64,000 bases of DNA from contig NZ_MLFK01000005.1 in NCBI RefSeq assembly GCF_001879205.1, positions 248,001-312,000 of the forward strand. Reading direction: 5' to 3'. The translations under genes and the position numbers were made by a program. Below, one piece after another: positions 17,343 through 27,268 of the stretch; position 1 is the first letter of the stretch; every line of letters starts with the position of its first letter. Below the pieces are notes generated by a model. The model saw only the letters and a program-made list of their open reading frames with translations. It did no database searches and was not told the origin of the DNA. This DNA comes from Flavobacterium johnsoniae (GTDB lineage Bacteria; Bacteroidota; Bacteroidia; Flavobacteriales; Flavobacteriaceae).

Positions 17343-18629
17343 TTAGCGGTAATCAAAAAAGCGAATTGGTTTTCGGCTCATTGGGTTAAAAACCAAAGGA
17401 TTTAAAGCTTCTTTTGAGGCGAATTCTATTTTTGGAGTTACCCTTAATTTAGCTCTAAAGTGATCTTTAATTTCCTGAAGAAATTCCGGGGTTTGATTTT
17501 TTGCGGCGATTTTTATCACGATTTCATCTGTGCCTAAATCGTTGGTAGAAATTTCAATAATATGATTTTCGATATTATCAAATCCGCTTAAAACATCGTT
17601 CATTGCCGGCGGATAAAGCGTTGTACCTTTGTATTTAATCATTTGTTTTTTGCGGCCAAGAACCGGACCAACGCGCAAAGTATTTCTTCCACACGCACAA
17701 GGTTCGTTATGAAGCTGCACAATATCTCCGGTTTTAAAACGCAGCAACGGCATGGCTTCAATTCCTAAAGTGGTAAAAGTAAGTTCGCCGGTTTCTCCAT
17801 TTTTTACAGGCTGATTATTTTCATCCAAAACCTCAATGATAATCAATTCCGGATGATGATGTCCGCCATTTCCATGTTCACATTCTGTAAAAGCCGTACT
17901 CATTTCGGTAGAAGCATAAGTCGAAAATAACTTAATATTCCATTTATCCGTGATTTTTTTTGATAAAGTATTCATCGAAAAATCCTGGTCTCTTAATGAT
18001 TCTCCAATGCAAATCGCACCCTTTATACTCGAATTATTATAATCGATTCCGTGAATTTCAGCGTATTCAATTAATTTCAATAAGAAAGAAGGAACGGTAA
18101 TTAAGTAACTCGGATTGTATTTTAAAATGGAATCCCATTGCATTTCCGGAATTCCGGCGCCAACACGAATGACACCCACTTTCAATTTTCGAAGTCCAAG
18201 AAAATAAGCCAGTCCAGCCATAAATTTTCGGTCAATTGTGGTCATCAACTGAACAACATCGCCTTCGGAAATTCCGGCGCAGGCAAATGAAATCGCTTCA
18301 TTATAAGCCAATCGGTCTAAGTCAGAATCGGTTAAACCAAAAGTTACCGGATCACCCAAAGTTCCGGATGTTGAAGCATAGTCGATAATTTTATTTTGCG
18401 GAACGCATACAAAATCATCATTATATTGTTGTAAATCTTCTTTTGTCGTTACAGGTAAATGTTGTAAATCTTCTAGAGTTTTAATTTTTGAAAGATCAAT
18501 ATTTTGTCCGGCAAATAATCTTTTATAAAAAGGAGAATTTTGACTTATGTATTCTAAAAGCTCAGTCAGTTTTTTTTCTTGAAAAATTTTAATTTCTTCT
18601 AAAGAACCTTTTTCTATTGCTGGAATCAT
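17343..18629 (-). CDS. AMP ligase of the phenylacetate-CoA ligase family (flexirubin cluster)
   Basis: The enzyme activates an acid as the acyl-AMP. At 428 aa it has the P-loop-like STSGTLGDP (residues 86-94), the ATP-binding STYASTEMS, and LLRFKTGDIVQL with the Cys pair PCACGRN in the C-terminal part. In aryl polyene and flexirubin clusters such a ligase (ApeH-like) loads 4-coumarate or 4-hydroxybenzoate on an ACP. The tyrosine ammonia-lyase gene of this cluster makes 4-coumarate the likely substrate (inference). It overlaps the upstream C45 gene by 4 bp (ATGA), so is translationally coupled and last in its operon. Confidence 0.85.
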   Translation of the reverse strand: MIPAIEKGSLEEIKIFQEKKLTELLEYISQNSPFYKRLFAGQNIDLSKIKTLEDLQHLPVTTKEDLQQYNDDFVCVPQNKIIDYASTSGTLGDPVTFGLTDSDLDRLAYNEAISFACAGISEGDVVQLMTTIDRKFMAGLAYFLGLRKLKVGVIRVGAGIPEMQWDSILKYNPSYLITVPSFLLKLIEYAEIHGIDYNNSSIKGAICIGESLRDQDFSMNTLSKKITDKWNIKLFSTYASTEMSTAFTECEHGNGGHHHPELIIIEVLDENNQPVKNGETGELTFTTLGIEAMPLLRFKTGDIVQLHNEPCACGRNTLRVGPVLGRKKQMIKYKGTTLYPPAMNDVLSGFDNIENHIIEISTNDLGTDEIVIKIAAKNQTPEFLQEIKDHFRAKLRVTPKIEFASKEALNPLVFNPMSRKPIRFFDYR

Positions 18630-20293
18630 TGTAATTTTCTTTTGATTTTTTTTAAATATTTTTCAATTTTTTCTTTTTCAGGCGCTGTAGTGATTTCTCT
18701 TTCCAAAGCTTTTTCAAAATTAAGCTGCGCCTTTTGAAATTCTTTTATTTGGTAAAAGTACAATCCTGCTTTATAATACACAACCCAATAATCAGGGTTT
18801 AATGATTGGTAATTTTGAATGAATTCCGTAGAAATATTTTCTTTTTTATCAAGCATCGAATCTATTTTGTGATCTTCAATCCTGAATTTTTTATATTGTT
18901 GAAAAGCAGTAGTTTTTAAAAAAGGATCTTGTGCAATATTTAAATTTTGTTTTTGAAAAGAAACCAGGCTGTCGGTTTTTCTTTCATTAAAAACAGAATT
19001 TAAATCATAGCAGACAAATTCGCCCAACTGATAAGGATTTGCCGAAACCCAAACCAGTTTTTCTTTAGGCTGAAAAATAATTCCGTGATGCGCCATCAAC
19101 TGGTTCAATGCTTTTTCTGAACCGTAACCCAGCGGGATATCGTTTAATCCATTTTTGTTTCGCAGAATTTCAGAGGCAATTTCTGGATTTATTTTTGGAT
19201 TTTCTTTTAAAAGTTCCTGCATTCTTTCAAATCGATATGCAGAATGACTGTTTGCAATTTGTTCCTGATTCCGTTTATCAGCTGCAAAAGCGTCGCCCTG
19301 AAAATGATTGGAACAAATTAACTGATCACTGTTTGGAACCTCATAAACATCCATTTTTTTTGGAGAAACCTCAATCAAAATGGCTTTATTATCGTTTGCA
19401 CTTCCCACCATAATGGATTCAGAAACAAATACTTTTCTTTTTTTTGCAATCGAAATAGCTTCGTCTATAGTTGCGGCATGCTGTAAAATTTCACGTGTCA
19501 AAATCGAAATCGGTGTTTTGGCAATCAGCGGAATTTTAGATTTTGAAGCATTAATGGTTACCGTTAAACCTTGCTGATTCATTCCGGAAACAGCGCCAAT
19601 CATTCCGGGCCAGGTAACCATCATAAATTTGTAACCTTCCTTCGGATTAATAAACGCAACGATTTTATTTTCCGCGAAAGCGTCATTTACGTAAAAATCA
19701 AAATTTCGACCGAGGATTAAATTTCCATCTTCAGATTTTTCATTCCATGCTGCAAAAGACGAACAACCCACCAGAGCTAAATCCTGCAAAGCATGACCAA
19801 TATCGTGTGCCGCGTGCAAATACAAACCGCGCTGGTATTTTGGAGCAATATTGTCAAATTCGTGCGAAGTGTATTCTGAAACGCCAAAAATTTCGGTTTG
19901 ATATTCTTCGGGAACATTCAGATACAATTTTCGGTTGTACCATTTTAGAAAGTGACGGAGCATTTTTTGCTCAAAATTGGACGGAATTAAATCTTTGATT
20001 TTGGAGAAGAAAATCTTTTGCTGTCTTTTTAAAAGCGAATCGGTCAAAGCGCCGGTGTTTAAACCAATTTCAAGCGGATCGCCTTCGGCATACAATTCCC
20101 AAAGCCCTTGTTTGTTTTTTAAAAGAGAATTATTTCCTGATATAAAAACTGAATCAGATTTTTTTGTAACGACAGGTTTTGAAGAATTATAGCTTGAAAT
20201 ATCAGGCTTATGATGCATTGATTTTGATGTTCCGCAAGAAACAAACAAGAGGATAAAACCGATAAATAAAAAAAGAAAGACTCGGTTTTTCAT
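18626..20293 (-). CDS. C45 family lipoprotein (acyl-CoA:6-APA acyltransferase-like)
   Basis: The 555-aa protein starts with a lipoprotein signal (lipobox LLFVSC, Cys20). The central Ntn-hydrolase domain of the acyltransferase / choloylglycine-like C45 family has its probable nucleophile Cys177 in VGCSSFAAW, followed by LGRNFDF and the Asn-rich MMVTWPGMIGAVSGMN. Residues about 480-555 look like a TPR-type helical tail. Family members form or cleave amide or ester bonds by acyl transfer. A membrane-anchored acyltransferase in a pigment cluster could act on the pigment in the periplasm (inference). It overlaps its downstream neighbour by 4 bp. Confidence 0.82.
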   Translation of the reverse strand: MKNRVFLFLFIGFILLFVSCGTSKSMHHKPDISSYNSSKPVVTKKSDSVFISGNNSLLKNKQGLWELYAEGDPLEIGLNTGALTDSLLKRQQKIFFSKIKDLIPSNFEQKMLRHFLKWYNRKLYLNVPEEYQTEIFGVSEYTSHEFDNIAPKYQRGLYLHAAHDIGHALQDLALVGCSSFAAWNEKSEDGNLILGRNFDFYVNDAFAENKIVAFINPKEGYKFMMVTWPGMIGAVSGMNQQGLTVTINASKSKIPLIAKTPISILTREILQHAATIDEAISIAKKRKVFVSESIMVGSANDNKAILIEVSPKKMDVYEVPNSDQLICSNHFQGDAFAADKRNQEQIANSHSAYRFERMQELLKENPKINPEIASEILRNKNGLNDIPLGYGSEKALNQLMAHHGIIFQPKEKLVWVSANPYQLGEFVCYDLNSVFNERKTDSLVSFQKQNLNIAQDPFLKTTAFQQYKKFRIEDHKIDSMLDKKENISTEFIQNYQSLNPDYWVVYYKAGLYFYQIKEFQKAQLNFEKALEREITTAPEKEKIEKYLKKIKRKLQ

Positions 20294-20299
20294 GATTTT

Positions 20300-21817
20300 T
20301 TATTCACATTCCTTATTAATTTTGGTAACCAGATATTCTTTACCAATAATTTCAGAGCAGGTAGAAACGGCGCCAATTGTTACGCCTAGTACACCATGCA
20401 TGTTTATACTTTGGCCCGTAAGATACAAATTATCTAATTTTGTTTTTGCCGGAATTAAAGTTTTCATCGGATTATTAGAATCTTTAACATATCCGTACAT
20501 ATTTCCGTTGTAACCGCCAATATAATCCCGATATGAAAGCGGTGTAGAAGTATGAATCGATTTTATACAGTTTTTAATTCCGGGAAATTTAATTTCTATT
20601 TCGTCTAAAAACTTTGCTGCTTTTCTTGATTTAAATTCATCATAGCTTTCGCCTCGATCGCTTTCTTGGGCAGTTGTATTAAAAGTATCAATCCAGGGAG
20701 TAACATCTTCATATTTCATGTAGGTAATAAACGTCATTCCTTCTGCCCAGATTTCTTCTTTTTTTGAGGCGTTCATCGAAGCCATAAAACCTTTTGGCCA
20801 TGAATCTTCGTCATATTCATGTGCAGTCCAGACTTCGGTGCTTTTCTTGAAATGATAGAAATTATGGTTAATGTATTTAAAAGTCTCCGGTTTAAAAACG
20901 ATATACAAACTAAAAGCCGAAATGACGCCTTCAAGGCTTTGAACTCTATTGACAAATGCTTTTCTAAAGTTCTCCTCACCAGCCATTTTCAGGGTTGTTT
21001 TGGGTTCAATATTCGAAATAAACATGGAGCCAAAAACGTTGGTTCCGTCTTTTAATTCAACAGAATCAACTTTATTATCTACAACATTAAAACGGGTTAC
21101 TTCTTTATATTTATAAAATTCGCCGCCATATTTTTTGAGTTGTTTCAAAAGCTGTTTGGTAATCTGGCTGCCGCCGTTAATGCAGCGCCATGAGCTTTGA
21201 ATATAGGAGTTTACCGAAAGGGCGTGTACATAAAAGGGTGATTTATCAGGAATACCGGCGTATAGAAAATTTGAACCTGCAAGTACTGCTTTCAGTTTTT
21301 CATTTTGAGTAAATTCGTCGATGGTTTCTTTTGCGTTGAGCGCCAGAATTTCGTTATCATATTTCCCTTCCCAGTTTAAATTATAAAGCGGAAAAGCATC
21401 GCAGATTGTTTTTAGTTTTTCGCAGTATTTTTCAATATTTGCTTTTTCATCAGGAAAAAAAACAGTCAGTTGTCGGGCAAAATTTTCATATCCCTGCGCA
21501 TGAGGATATTCGTTTCTGTCGTCTTCAAAAGAAATCATATCGTAGCAGTTTTCATCTAATTTTTTCAAATTTAGATGATCCATAATCCCGATATATTTGA
21601 AATATTTATAGAGATTTTCGTCTTTGTCTAAACCGCCTATATAATGAATACCAGTGTCAAAAATAGTTTTATCACGAACGAATGTCTGCAGATTCCCTCC
21701 GTATTGATTGTTTTTTTCGAGCACACAAACGCTGTAGCCTTCTTTAGCCAAAATTATAGACGAAACCAATCCGCCCAAACCGCTGCCCACAATCACTACG
21801 TCGTAATGCTCTTTCAT
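20300..21817 (-). CDS. Phytoene desaturase-like NAD(P)/FAD oxidoreductase
   Basis: The protein has 505 aa with an N-terminal FAD-binding Rossmann motif VIVGSGLGGLVSS (GSGLGG at 11-16), EKNNQYGGNLQTF, and a C-terminal FAD segment YLTGQSINMHGVLGVTIGA. It belongs to the CrtI/CrtISO/retinol saturase group. Carotenoid-like oxidoreductases act on polyene chains; in this cluster a role on the aryl polyene or on ring oxidation is possible, but no function can be assigned. It is coupled to the MMPL gene by a 4-bp overlap. Confidence 0.85.
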   Translation of the reverse strand: MKEHYDVVIVGSGLGGLVSSIILAKEGYSVCVLEKNNQYGGNLQTFVRDKTIFDTGIHYIGGLDKDENLYKYFKYIGIMDHLNLKKLDENCYDMISFEDDRNEYPHAQGYENFARQLTVFFPDEKANIEKYCEKLKTICDAFPLYNLNWEGKYDNEILALNAKETIDEFTQNEKLKAVLAGSNFLYAGIPDKSPFYVHALSVNSYIQSSWRCINGGSQITKQLLKQLKKYGGEFYKYKEVTRFNVVDNKVDSVELKDGTNVFGSMFISNIEPKTTLKMAGEENFRKAFVNRVQSLEGVISAFSLYIVFKPETFKYINHNFYHFKKSTEVWTAHEYDEDSWPKGFMASMNASKKEEIWAEGMTFITYMKYEDVTPWIDTFNTTAQESDRGESYDEFKSRKAAKFLDEIEIKFPGIKNCIKSIHTSTPLSYRDYIGGYNGNMYGYVKDSNNPMKTLIPAKTKLDNLYLTGQSINMHGVLGVTIGAVSTCSEIIGKEYLVTKINKECE

Positions 21818-24800
21818 TTATTTTTGTTTAAAACAAGTATTGCATTTTCTTCTGAAATTATTTCGAAACCAAAATCAATTACTTTGGTTTTTAAATCCGC
21901 GCAATTAACCAAGATTACAGAAATAGAATTAGAAACAATTTTATCCAGATCAGCCTTATAACTTTCGTCAGAAATAATCAAAATTTCAAATTGGTTTTCA
22001 ATCGCCGATTCTAATTGATCGACATAATTTATTTTTCTTTTCTTTAAAAAATAATTTGTTTTGGCAACAGATAATTTTTCTTCATCGTTTATAAAAGAAA
22101 CTATTTTTCGTTGTGGTTCCTGCAGCGTCAATAAAACATCCAGCTGACCGTAATCATTGGCAAGATGTAAAATTTTAGCTTTTGAATTAATGTATTTATT
22201 TAAATTGAAATAGGTTTCCAGGTTTTGTTTTAAATCTTTTTTTACGCTGTTTCCAATTTCAATTTCTTTGTAATCGTAACTGGCAATCAGCATATTTTTG
22301 AAATAATCCGGACCTTCCAGCTGCTTGCGTATTTTATGATATTCGGCTTTAAAAAAGGAACTTATTTGTTTGGTTCTGTCAGCGTAATTATTTCCGAATA
22401 AAGGATTATCAGGAGCAATTCTTTCTAAAATAGTAAGGGTTAAATTACCCCGATGAATGACAAAATCACCTTTTGGAATTAACTCTGAAGCGCCATGAAT
22501 AACCACCGGAATTATATCCAGATTAAATTCTTCTGCAAGAAAAAAAGCGCCTTTATGGAATCGTTTGATCACATTGTTTTCTGAACGTGTTCCTTCCGGA
22601 AAAACCATCAGCGAATAGCCTTCGCTTACTTTTTTACGCAAATGTTCAACACCGCCTTCCAGACCTTCAGAAACCGGATAAAAGCCCGCTTTTCGAACAA
22701 CACCTCCAAAAATAGGAGAGTTGTAAACCCAGTCACTTACCAGAAAAATGATTTTTGGACTCAGCATTCCAATTGCCAGAATGTCTAAAAAAGAAGAATG
22801 GTTGGCAATAATAATGGCTGGTTTTTCGAACGTTTCATTAAAATTATTAACGACTTTTTTATGTATAAACGGATTTGAATATAAAACCGATTTCATGAAT
22901 TTTGAAATCACATATCTAAAAGCTTTCATTTTTGTTTTTTCACTAAGCGGTATAATCGGCATAATGGTAAAACTGAAAATAGACATTATAATACCGCCCA
23001 TACCGTAATAGAAAAATGAAATTACACCATGAATAAATGTACGAAGCTGGAAAGGAGGGTTTCCTTTCTTTGGTCTGTTTGAAAGAAATAATTTAAACAG
23101 AATTGGATAAAAAATAAACGTAATAATTAAAGCGGCAAAAACTCCAATTAACGAAACGGACGAAATCGATCTTAAAGCCGGATGCTTGGCAAAAATCATC
23201 GCTCCAATTCCTAAAATGGTTGTAATAACTGCCAAAATAATGGATGTCCTGTAAATGGCAATTTCGTTTTTTCCGGTTGAATATTCTTTTTGTAAAGCGC
23301 TGGTCATGAAAATACTAAAATCGACGCCGTGCCCAAAAATCAAAGTGCAGACAATCATGCTGAAAATATTCATTTGAATACCAAATATTCCCATAATTCC
23401 TGCCGTTACAATTCCCGTTAAAGCAATGGGAATACAACTGATGATTACCAATTCTATTCTTCTGAAAAAGAAAAATAAAATCAGGATTACGGCTACGAAA
23501 GAATAATTTACAAGCGAATTAAAATCGGTTTTTAAAGTGCTGAAAAACGTTTCGTTCATCTGCTGGCGGTCGATCGCAATTAGATTTTCTTTGGCGGAAG
23601 CCGATTTTACAAAATTATCGCGCTGTTCAGGAGTTACTTTTACTAAGGTTGAAATCGTATAAAAACCGTTTTTTTCGGTTATAAATTCTTTTAATTGCAG
23701 TGCCTGAATTTTTAAATAATCTTCAGTAGAAATAGGTTTGAAATCAAAATCTAAATGATCAAAAAACAGTGAATAAGTGGTTGGCTTAAAGCCGAGTTTG
23801 GAACCTTCGGCAATTAGTTGTGATTTTAAATATTGTTTGGTTTCTGAAGTCCAGAATAAATTCCATTTTTGAATTTTTTCTTCTTGTTGTTTTTGTGAAA
23901 GAACAATACCTCCAACCGAGCTGAAATTCAATATTTTGTTTTGTTGTTTTTCTCTGGATAAATCGTAAAATAGTTTAGAGTTGTTTTGCAAAACTTCTTG
24001 CATGCTTTTTCCGTACGACGCAACATAAATGGTTTTTGAAGTCAGGCTTGTGCTTTCTTCCAATTGTTTTTCAGCCGCCTTAATGTCTTTCGGAACAAAA
24101 TTTAGCTGCGACAAATCGTTATTAAAACCAACATTATTATAAGTAAAACAGCAAATAATGGTTATGATAACGCAAAAACCAATTAGGAACTTATTGTTGT
24201 GAAATGAAAAATGCGCGAGTTTATCGATCACATTTTTTTTGTGTTCGAAATTGTTTTCTTTTGGTCTATACAAATGCGGTACAATCAAAAGAGAAAAAAT
24301 TCCGGTTGCCATAACAATTACGGCAGCAAAAATTCCGAGATCATTTAACGCATCAGACTTTACAAAAAGCAGACATAAAAAAGCAACAGCTGTTGTGGAA
24401 CTGCTCATAATTACCGGCATCGTAATATCTTTATACAACGTTTTGATATCGCTGTTGTGCTTGTAATGCGTAAGAATGTGAAGCGAATAATCGATTGTGA
24501 TTCCTAATAAAATAGAACCGATTCCGAGGGAAATTGCAGAAATCTGTTCTTTTACAAAATATAAAAACGCAACGGCAAACAAAGCTCCAAAAACGGTTGG
24601 CAGGAAAATAATTAACGGAATCAATATTTTTCTGTAAAACAAAATCAGGATCAGCATTAACGTAAACATCGCAATTGATGTTGTTAAAACTATATCGCTT
24701 TTAATTTGTTTTGCATTTGCGGCCGCAATTAATGCCGAACCAAAATAACTTACAGAAGTTTTGCCTTTAAACTGAGTATTTAAATTTTCCTGGATTGATT

Positions 24801-25497
24801 TTAGTTTTTCGGCAAAAAGTGTGTTTTTTTCAGTTTCACTTGACGAAATATCAGAAGTTAAAAATAATAGTAATTTCTTTTTGTCTTTTGTCATTACAAA
24901 ACCGTTATCGAGCGTAAAGTCATCGCCAATATTTAATTGCTGCAATTTTTTTAAGGCGATAAATGAAATCCCAAGCGGATCCTGCAGAATAAAATCTTTG
25001 GTAATAAAACCTGATGGCGAAATAATCGATTTGTAATTTCCCTGAACGGTTGCGGTAATGCTGTCTTTTTGCAGCTTTTTTTGAATAGTATTATAATCTT
25101 GAGTATCCAGAAAAAGAGGCAGATTATGGTAAACAAAATCAATAGTTTCCTGAATGTTTTCTTCGTCTATTTTTCCCTGGATTCCGGTTATATAAGGTTT
25201 ACAGGATTTAGAAACGCTGTCTGAAAATACAGCTGCCATTTCTTTTAAATTATCTTCAGAACCATTTTTTTCGAGGTTGAAAATTACGGTTGTTTTGTCG
25301 GCAAAGTTTAATTGTTTTAAAACTTTTGCTGTGGCATCTGCTTTATCGTTTGTGGGGATAAGTTTGGTGATGTCTTCTTCGAACTTAATTTGAGAAGCAA
25401 AAAATCCGAAAATCAAAAGCATCAAAACAGCCAAAAAAACCGATAGCGATTTTCGTCGGTTTACAAATAAATGAATGGCGTAGAAGTATTGATGCAT
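21814..25497 (-). CDS. MMPL exporter fused to a PlsC acyltransferase and a methyltransferase-like tail
   Basis: The 1227-aa fusion has an RND/MMPL transporter in residues 1-~850 (two sets of helices; IDYSLHILTHYKHN and HGVDFSIFMT are the typical transmembrane Asp segments). Residues ~860-1085 are a 1-acylglycerol-3-phosphate acyltransferase domain with NHSSFLDIL (HX4D, His near 900) and FPEGTRSE (near 965). Residues 1107-1227 resemble a class I methyltransferase, but motif I is altered (ILHLANDYGQLD). MMPL proteins in aryl polyene clusters are thought to export the pigment lipid. It is the first gene of the four-gene operon down to 17343. Confidence 0.88.
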   Translation of the reverse strand: MHQYFYAIHLFVNRRKSLSVFLAVLMLLIFGFFASQIKFEEDITKLIPTNDKADATAKVLKQLNFADKTTVIFNLEKNGSEDNLKEMAAVFSDSVSKSCKPYITGIQGKIDEENIQETIDFVYHNLPLFLDTQDYNTIQKKLQKDSITATVQGNYKSIISPSGFITKDFILQDPLGISFIALKKLQQLNIGDDFTLDNGFVMTKDKKKLLLFLTSDISSSETEKNTLFAEKLKSIQENLNTQFKGKTSVSYFGSALIAAANAKQIKSDIVLTTSIAMFTLMLILILFYRKILIPLIIFLPTVFGALFAVAFLYFVKEQISAISLGIGSILLGITIDYSLHILTHYKHNSDIKTLYKDITMPVIMSSSTTAVAFLCLLFVKSDALNDLGIFAAVIVMATGIFSLLIVPHLYRPKENNFEHKKNVIDKLAHFSFHNNKFLIGFCVIITIICCFTYNNVGFNNDLSQLNFVPKDIKAAEKQLEESTSLTSKTIYVASYGKSMQEVLQNNSKLFYDLSREKQQNKILNFSSVGGIVLSQKQQEEKIQKWNLFWTSETKQYLKSQLIAEGSKLGFKPTTYSLFFDHLDFDFKPISTEDYLKIQALQLKEFITEKNGFYTISTLVKVTPEQRDNFVKSASAKENLIAIDRQQMNETFFSTLKTDFNSLVNYSFVAVILILFFFFRRIELVIISCIPIALTGIVTAGIMGIFGIQMNIFSMIVCTLIFGHGVDFSIFMTSALQKEYSTGKNEIAIYRTSIILAVITTILGIGAMIFAKHPALRSISSVSLIGVFAALIITFIFYPILFKLFLSNRPKKGNPPFQLRTFIHGVISFFYYGMGGIIMSIFSFTIMPIIPLSEKTKMKAFRYVISKFMKSVLYSNPFIHKKVVNNFNETFEKPAIIIANHSSFLDILAIGMLSPKIIFLVSDWVYNSPIFGGVVRKAGFYPVSEGLEGGVEHLRKKVSEGYSLMVFPEGTRSENNVIKRFHKGAFFLAEEFNLDIIPVVIHGASELIPKGDFVIHRGNLTLTILERIAPDNPLFGNNYADRTKQISSFFKAEYHKIRKQLEGPDYFKNMLIASYDYKEIEIGNSVKKDLKQNLETYFNLNKYINSKAKILHLANDYGQLDVLLTLQEPQRKIVSFINDEEKLSVAKTNYFLKKRKINYVDQLESAIENQFEILIISDESYKADLDKIVSNSISVILVNCADLKTKVIDFGFEIISEENAILVLNKNK

Positions 25498-25512
25498 GAT
25501 ATATTATTGTTG

Positions 25513-25575
25513 TTTTTTTGCCACAGATTAAACAGAATGGATTGATTTTATCTGTGTGTTTTCGCGGCAAAAATA
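25513..25575. repeat. Hairpin-forming GCCACAGATT repeat before the MMPL gene
   Basis: TTTTTGCC (from 25514) pairs with GGCAAAAA (25566-25573), and ACAGAT with ATCTGT inside. The words GCCACAGATTAAA recur at 30151 and, shorter, near 43630, so this is part of a dispersed intergenic family. A minus-strand TATTTTTG box (25575-25568) overlaps the element and could be the MMPL promoter. Confidence 0.6.
25568..25575 (-). promoter_or_regulatory. Possible -7 promoter box for the MMPL operon
   Basis: On the minus strand TATTTTTG matches TAnnTTTG, about 70 bases before ATG 25497 and just after the upstream glycosyltransferase stop. Confidence 0.45.
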
Positions 25576-25583
25576 AATAAATT

Positions 25584-26762
25584 TTATTCGATGCGTTTTT
25601 TGCTAAAAGCTGTTAAAAGCATATAACTTATAAGGCCGGCTGACAGCGCTAAAACGGATGCTAAAATAAGACTTCCGACGATATATTGCGCAGCGTTTTT
25701 TTGAATATCGTCGAGTGTGGCCGAACTATCTAAAATTAACGGCGCATCGCTGGGCACAAAAAAGCTTCCGGTTTTTAAAGAACCGTAAATGATAAGTGGA
25801 ATAAAGGGAGGAAAACTCACATTTGAGGACAAAAAAGCAATGACTTTATTGAGCCTGAATAAGGCAGCAAAGGAAAAAAGAAGGATGGTTTGGAATCCCC
25901 AAAAAGGCGAAATTCCGATAAAAATTCCCAAAGCAATCGCTGCCGATTTTTTAAAATTAGAATCTTTGCTTTCTAAAATGTCTTCGAGGAAGAATTTTTT
26001 AAGTCCTTTTTTTTTTGCTCTTCTAAAGAAATCTCTCGGCTTGATGTACAACAAAGCATTGGTTACCAAAACCGTATTTAAAATACTGATTCGGGTAAAA
26101 TCCCTGAAAGGGCGAAAATGAGAAACGCGTTCTGCAGGATCGTACAAAACCTGAATGGGAATATTTTTTACTACAATTCCTTTCCATGCTGCGCGTACAA
26201 TTACTTCAATTTCAAATTCAAATTTATTGGTATAAAATCGTTTTGGAAGTAATTTTAAAGGATATAATCTAAAGCCGGACTGTGTATCTTCAAGCGCAAT
26301 TCCAGTTTCGAACTTGAACCAGAAATTCGAAAATTTGTTGCCAAAACTACTTTTCTTAGGAACATTCTCCTGCGTCATGTTTCGGCTCCCAATTAAAAGA
26401 GAATTGGGTTGTTTTTGAATTTCCTCAATGAAACCCGGAATATCAGCTGCGAAATGCTGGCCGTCAGAATCAATTGTAATCGCGTATTCAAAATTGAGTT
26501 CCAGGGCTTTTCTAAAACCATTTCGAAGCGCTCTTCCTTTTCCTAAATTTTTAGGATGGTGAATTTGAGTAAGCTGCGAATATTGTTTTAAAATTTCGCT
26601 GGTTGTATCAGTTGAACCATCATTTACAATAATGACATTTGAAGTGAAATCTAAAATAGAATCCAACACTTTTTTCAATGTTTTCTGGTTATTGTAAGTG
26701 GGAACAATAACACAAAAAGAAGTTGAATCGAGCAATTCCTGCTTTGATAAAATAGGTTTCAT
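25584..26762 (-). CDS. Glycosyltransferase family 2 with C-terminal DUF2062
   Basis: The protein has 392 aa. The GT-A domain (about 15-245) starts FCVIVPTYNNQKTLKKVLDS and has VNDGSTD and the metal-binding DSDGQH, as in dolichol-phosphate-mannose-like enzymes. Residues about 265-385 form the hydrophobic DUF2062 domain (IALGIFIGISPFWGFQTILL). The same fusion is known from aryl polyene clusters. Sugar and acceptor unknown; glycosylation of the pigment or of its lipid anchor is an inference. It starts 18 bp after the upstream small exported protein. Confidence 0.87.
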   Translation of the reverse strand: MKPILSKQELLDSTSFCVIVPTYNNQKTLKKVLDSILDFTSNVIIVNDGSTDTTSEILKQYSQLTQIHHPKNLGKGRALRNGFRKALELNFEYAITIDSDGQHFAADIPGFIEEIQKQPNSLLIGSRNMTQENVPKKSSFGNKFSNFWFKFETGIALEDTQSGFRLYPLKLLPKRFYTNKFEFEIEVIVRAAWKGIVVKNIPIQVLYDPAERVSHFRPFRDFTRISILNTVLVTNALLYIKPRDFFRRAKKKGLKKFFLEDILESKDSNFKKSAAIALGIFIGISPFWGFQTILLFSFAALFRLNKVIAFLSSNVSFPPFIPLIIYGSLKTGSFFVPSDAPLILDSSATLDDIQKNAAQYIVGSLILASVLALSAGLISYMLLTAFSKKRIE

Positions 26763-26780
26763 TGAGAATTTTTCATGAGC

Positions 26781-27266
26781 TTATTTTACAAACTGCTTCT
26801 CTTTTTCAGAGAAACTTTTTGATTGTAAAACAAAGTCTTTTAGATATTCTTTCAAAGCACCACTTTGCGATGCATAATAAGTAGTGATGAATTTTTTATC
26901 TTCTTTAATATTTTTTTTATATCCTGTAATACCCGGAACATCTTCCTGAATACTCAGTCTGATCATTCGCATTTCGATATTGCTCGGATCGCTTTTTATA
27001 GTAGCTTCCAAAAGTTTTGCACCTTCTTTAAAGCGCTCAATTTTTTCGCCTAATTTCTTCTCAAACTTTGAATCCAGTAAAATAGAAGCAGCTTTGTAAG
27101 CCACTAAAATTTTATCATCGTTGTTTGAAACTGCCGAAAGTTTTTCGGTAAATTCTTTAGCATTTGTTTCTGATTTTGCAACATCAGAATACATTTTTCG
27201 GATAGAAGCCAAATCTGGAGTTCCGGCAAAATTTATCCATAGAAGTAATGATACTAGTAATTTCAT
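26781..27266 (-). CDS. Small exported protein of unknown function
   Basis: This is a 161-aa protein with a short signal peptide (MKLLVSLLLWINFAG). The remainder is helical and charged, with a stretch reminiscent of a single TPR-like helix pair (GEKIERFKEGAKLLEATIKS, then DPSNIEMRMIRLSIQED). No enzymatic motif is seen. It lies 2 bp after the hot-dog gene and 18 bp before the glycosyltransferase gene, so it is part of the pigment operon. A periplasmic helper role is a guess from context. Confidence 0.75.
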   Translation of the reverse strand: MKLLVSLLLWINFAGTPDLASIRKMYSDVAKSETNAKEFTEKLSAVSNNDDKILVAYKAASILLDSKFEKKLGEKIERFKEGAKLLEATIKSDPSNIEMRMIRLSIQEDVPGITGYKKNIKEDKKFITTYYASQSGALKEYLKDFVLQSKSFSEKEKQFVK

Positions 27267-27268
27267 AA

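Noticed and set aside
21814..25497. Frameshift or assembly error joining two genes in the MMPL-PlsC protein
   Set aside because: One frame remains open over 3.7 kb with normal composition across both junctions, so a true fusion is the simpler reading.
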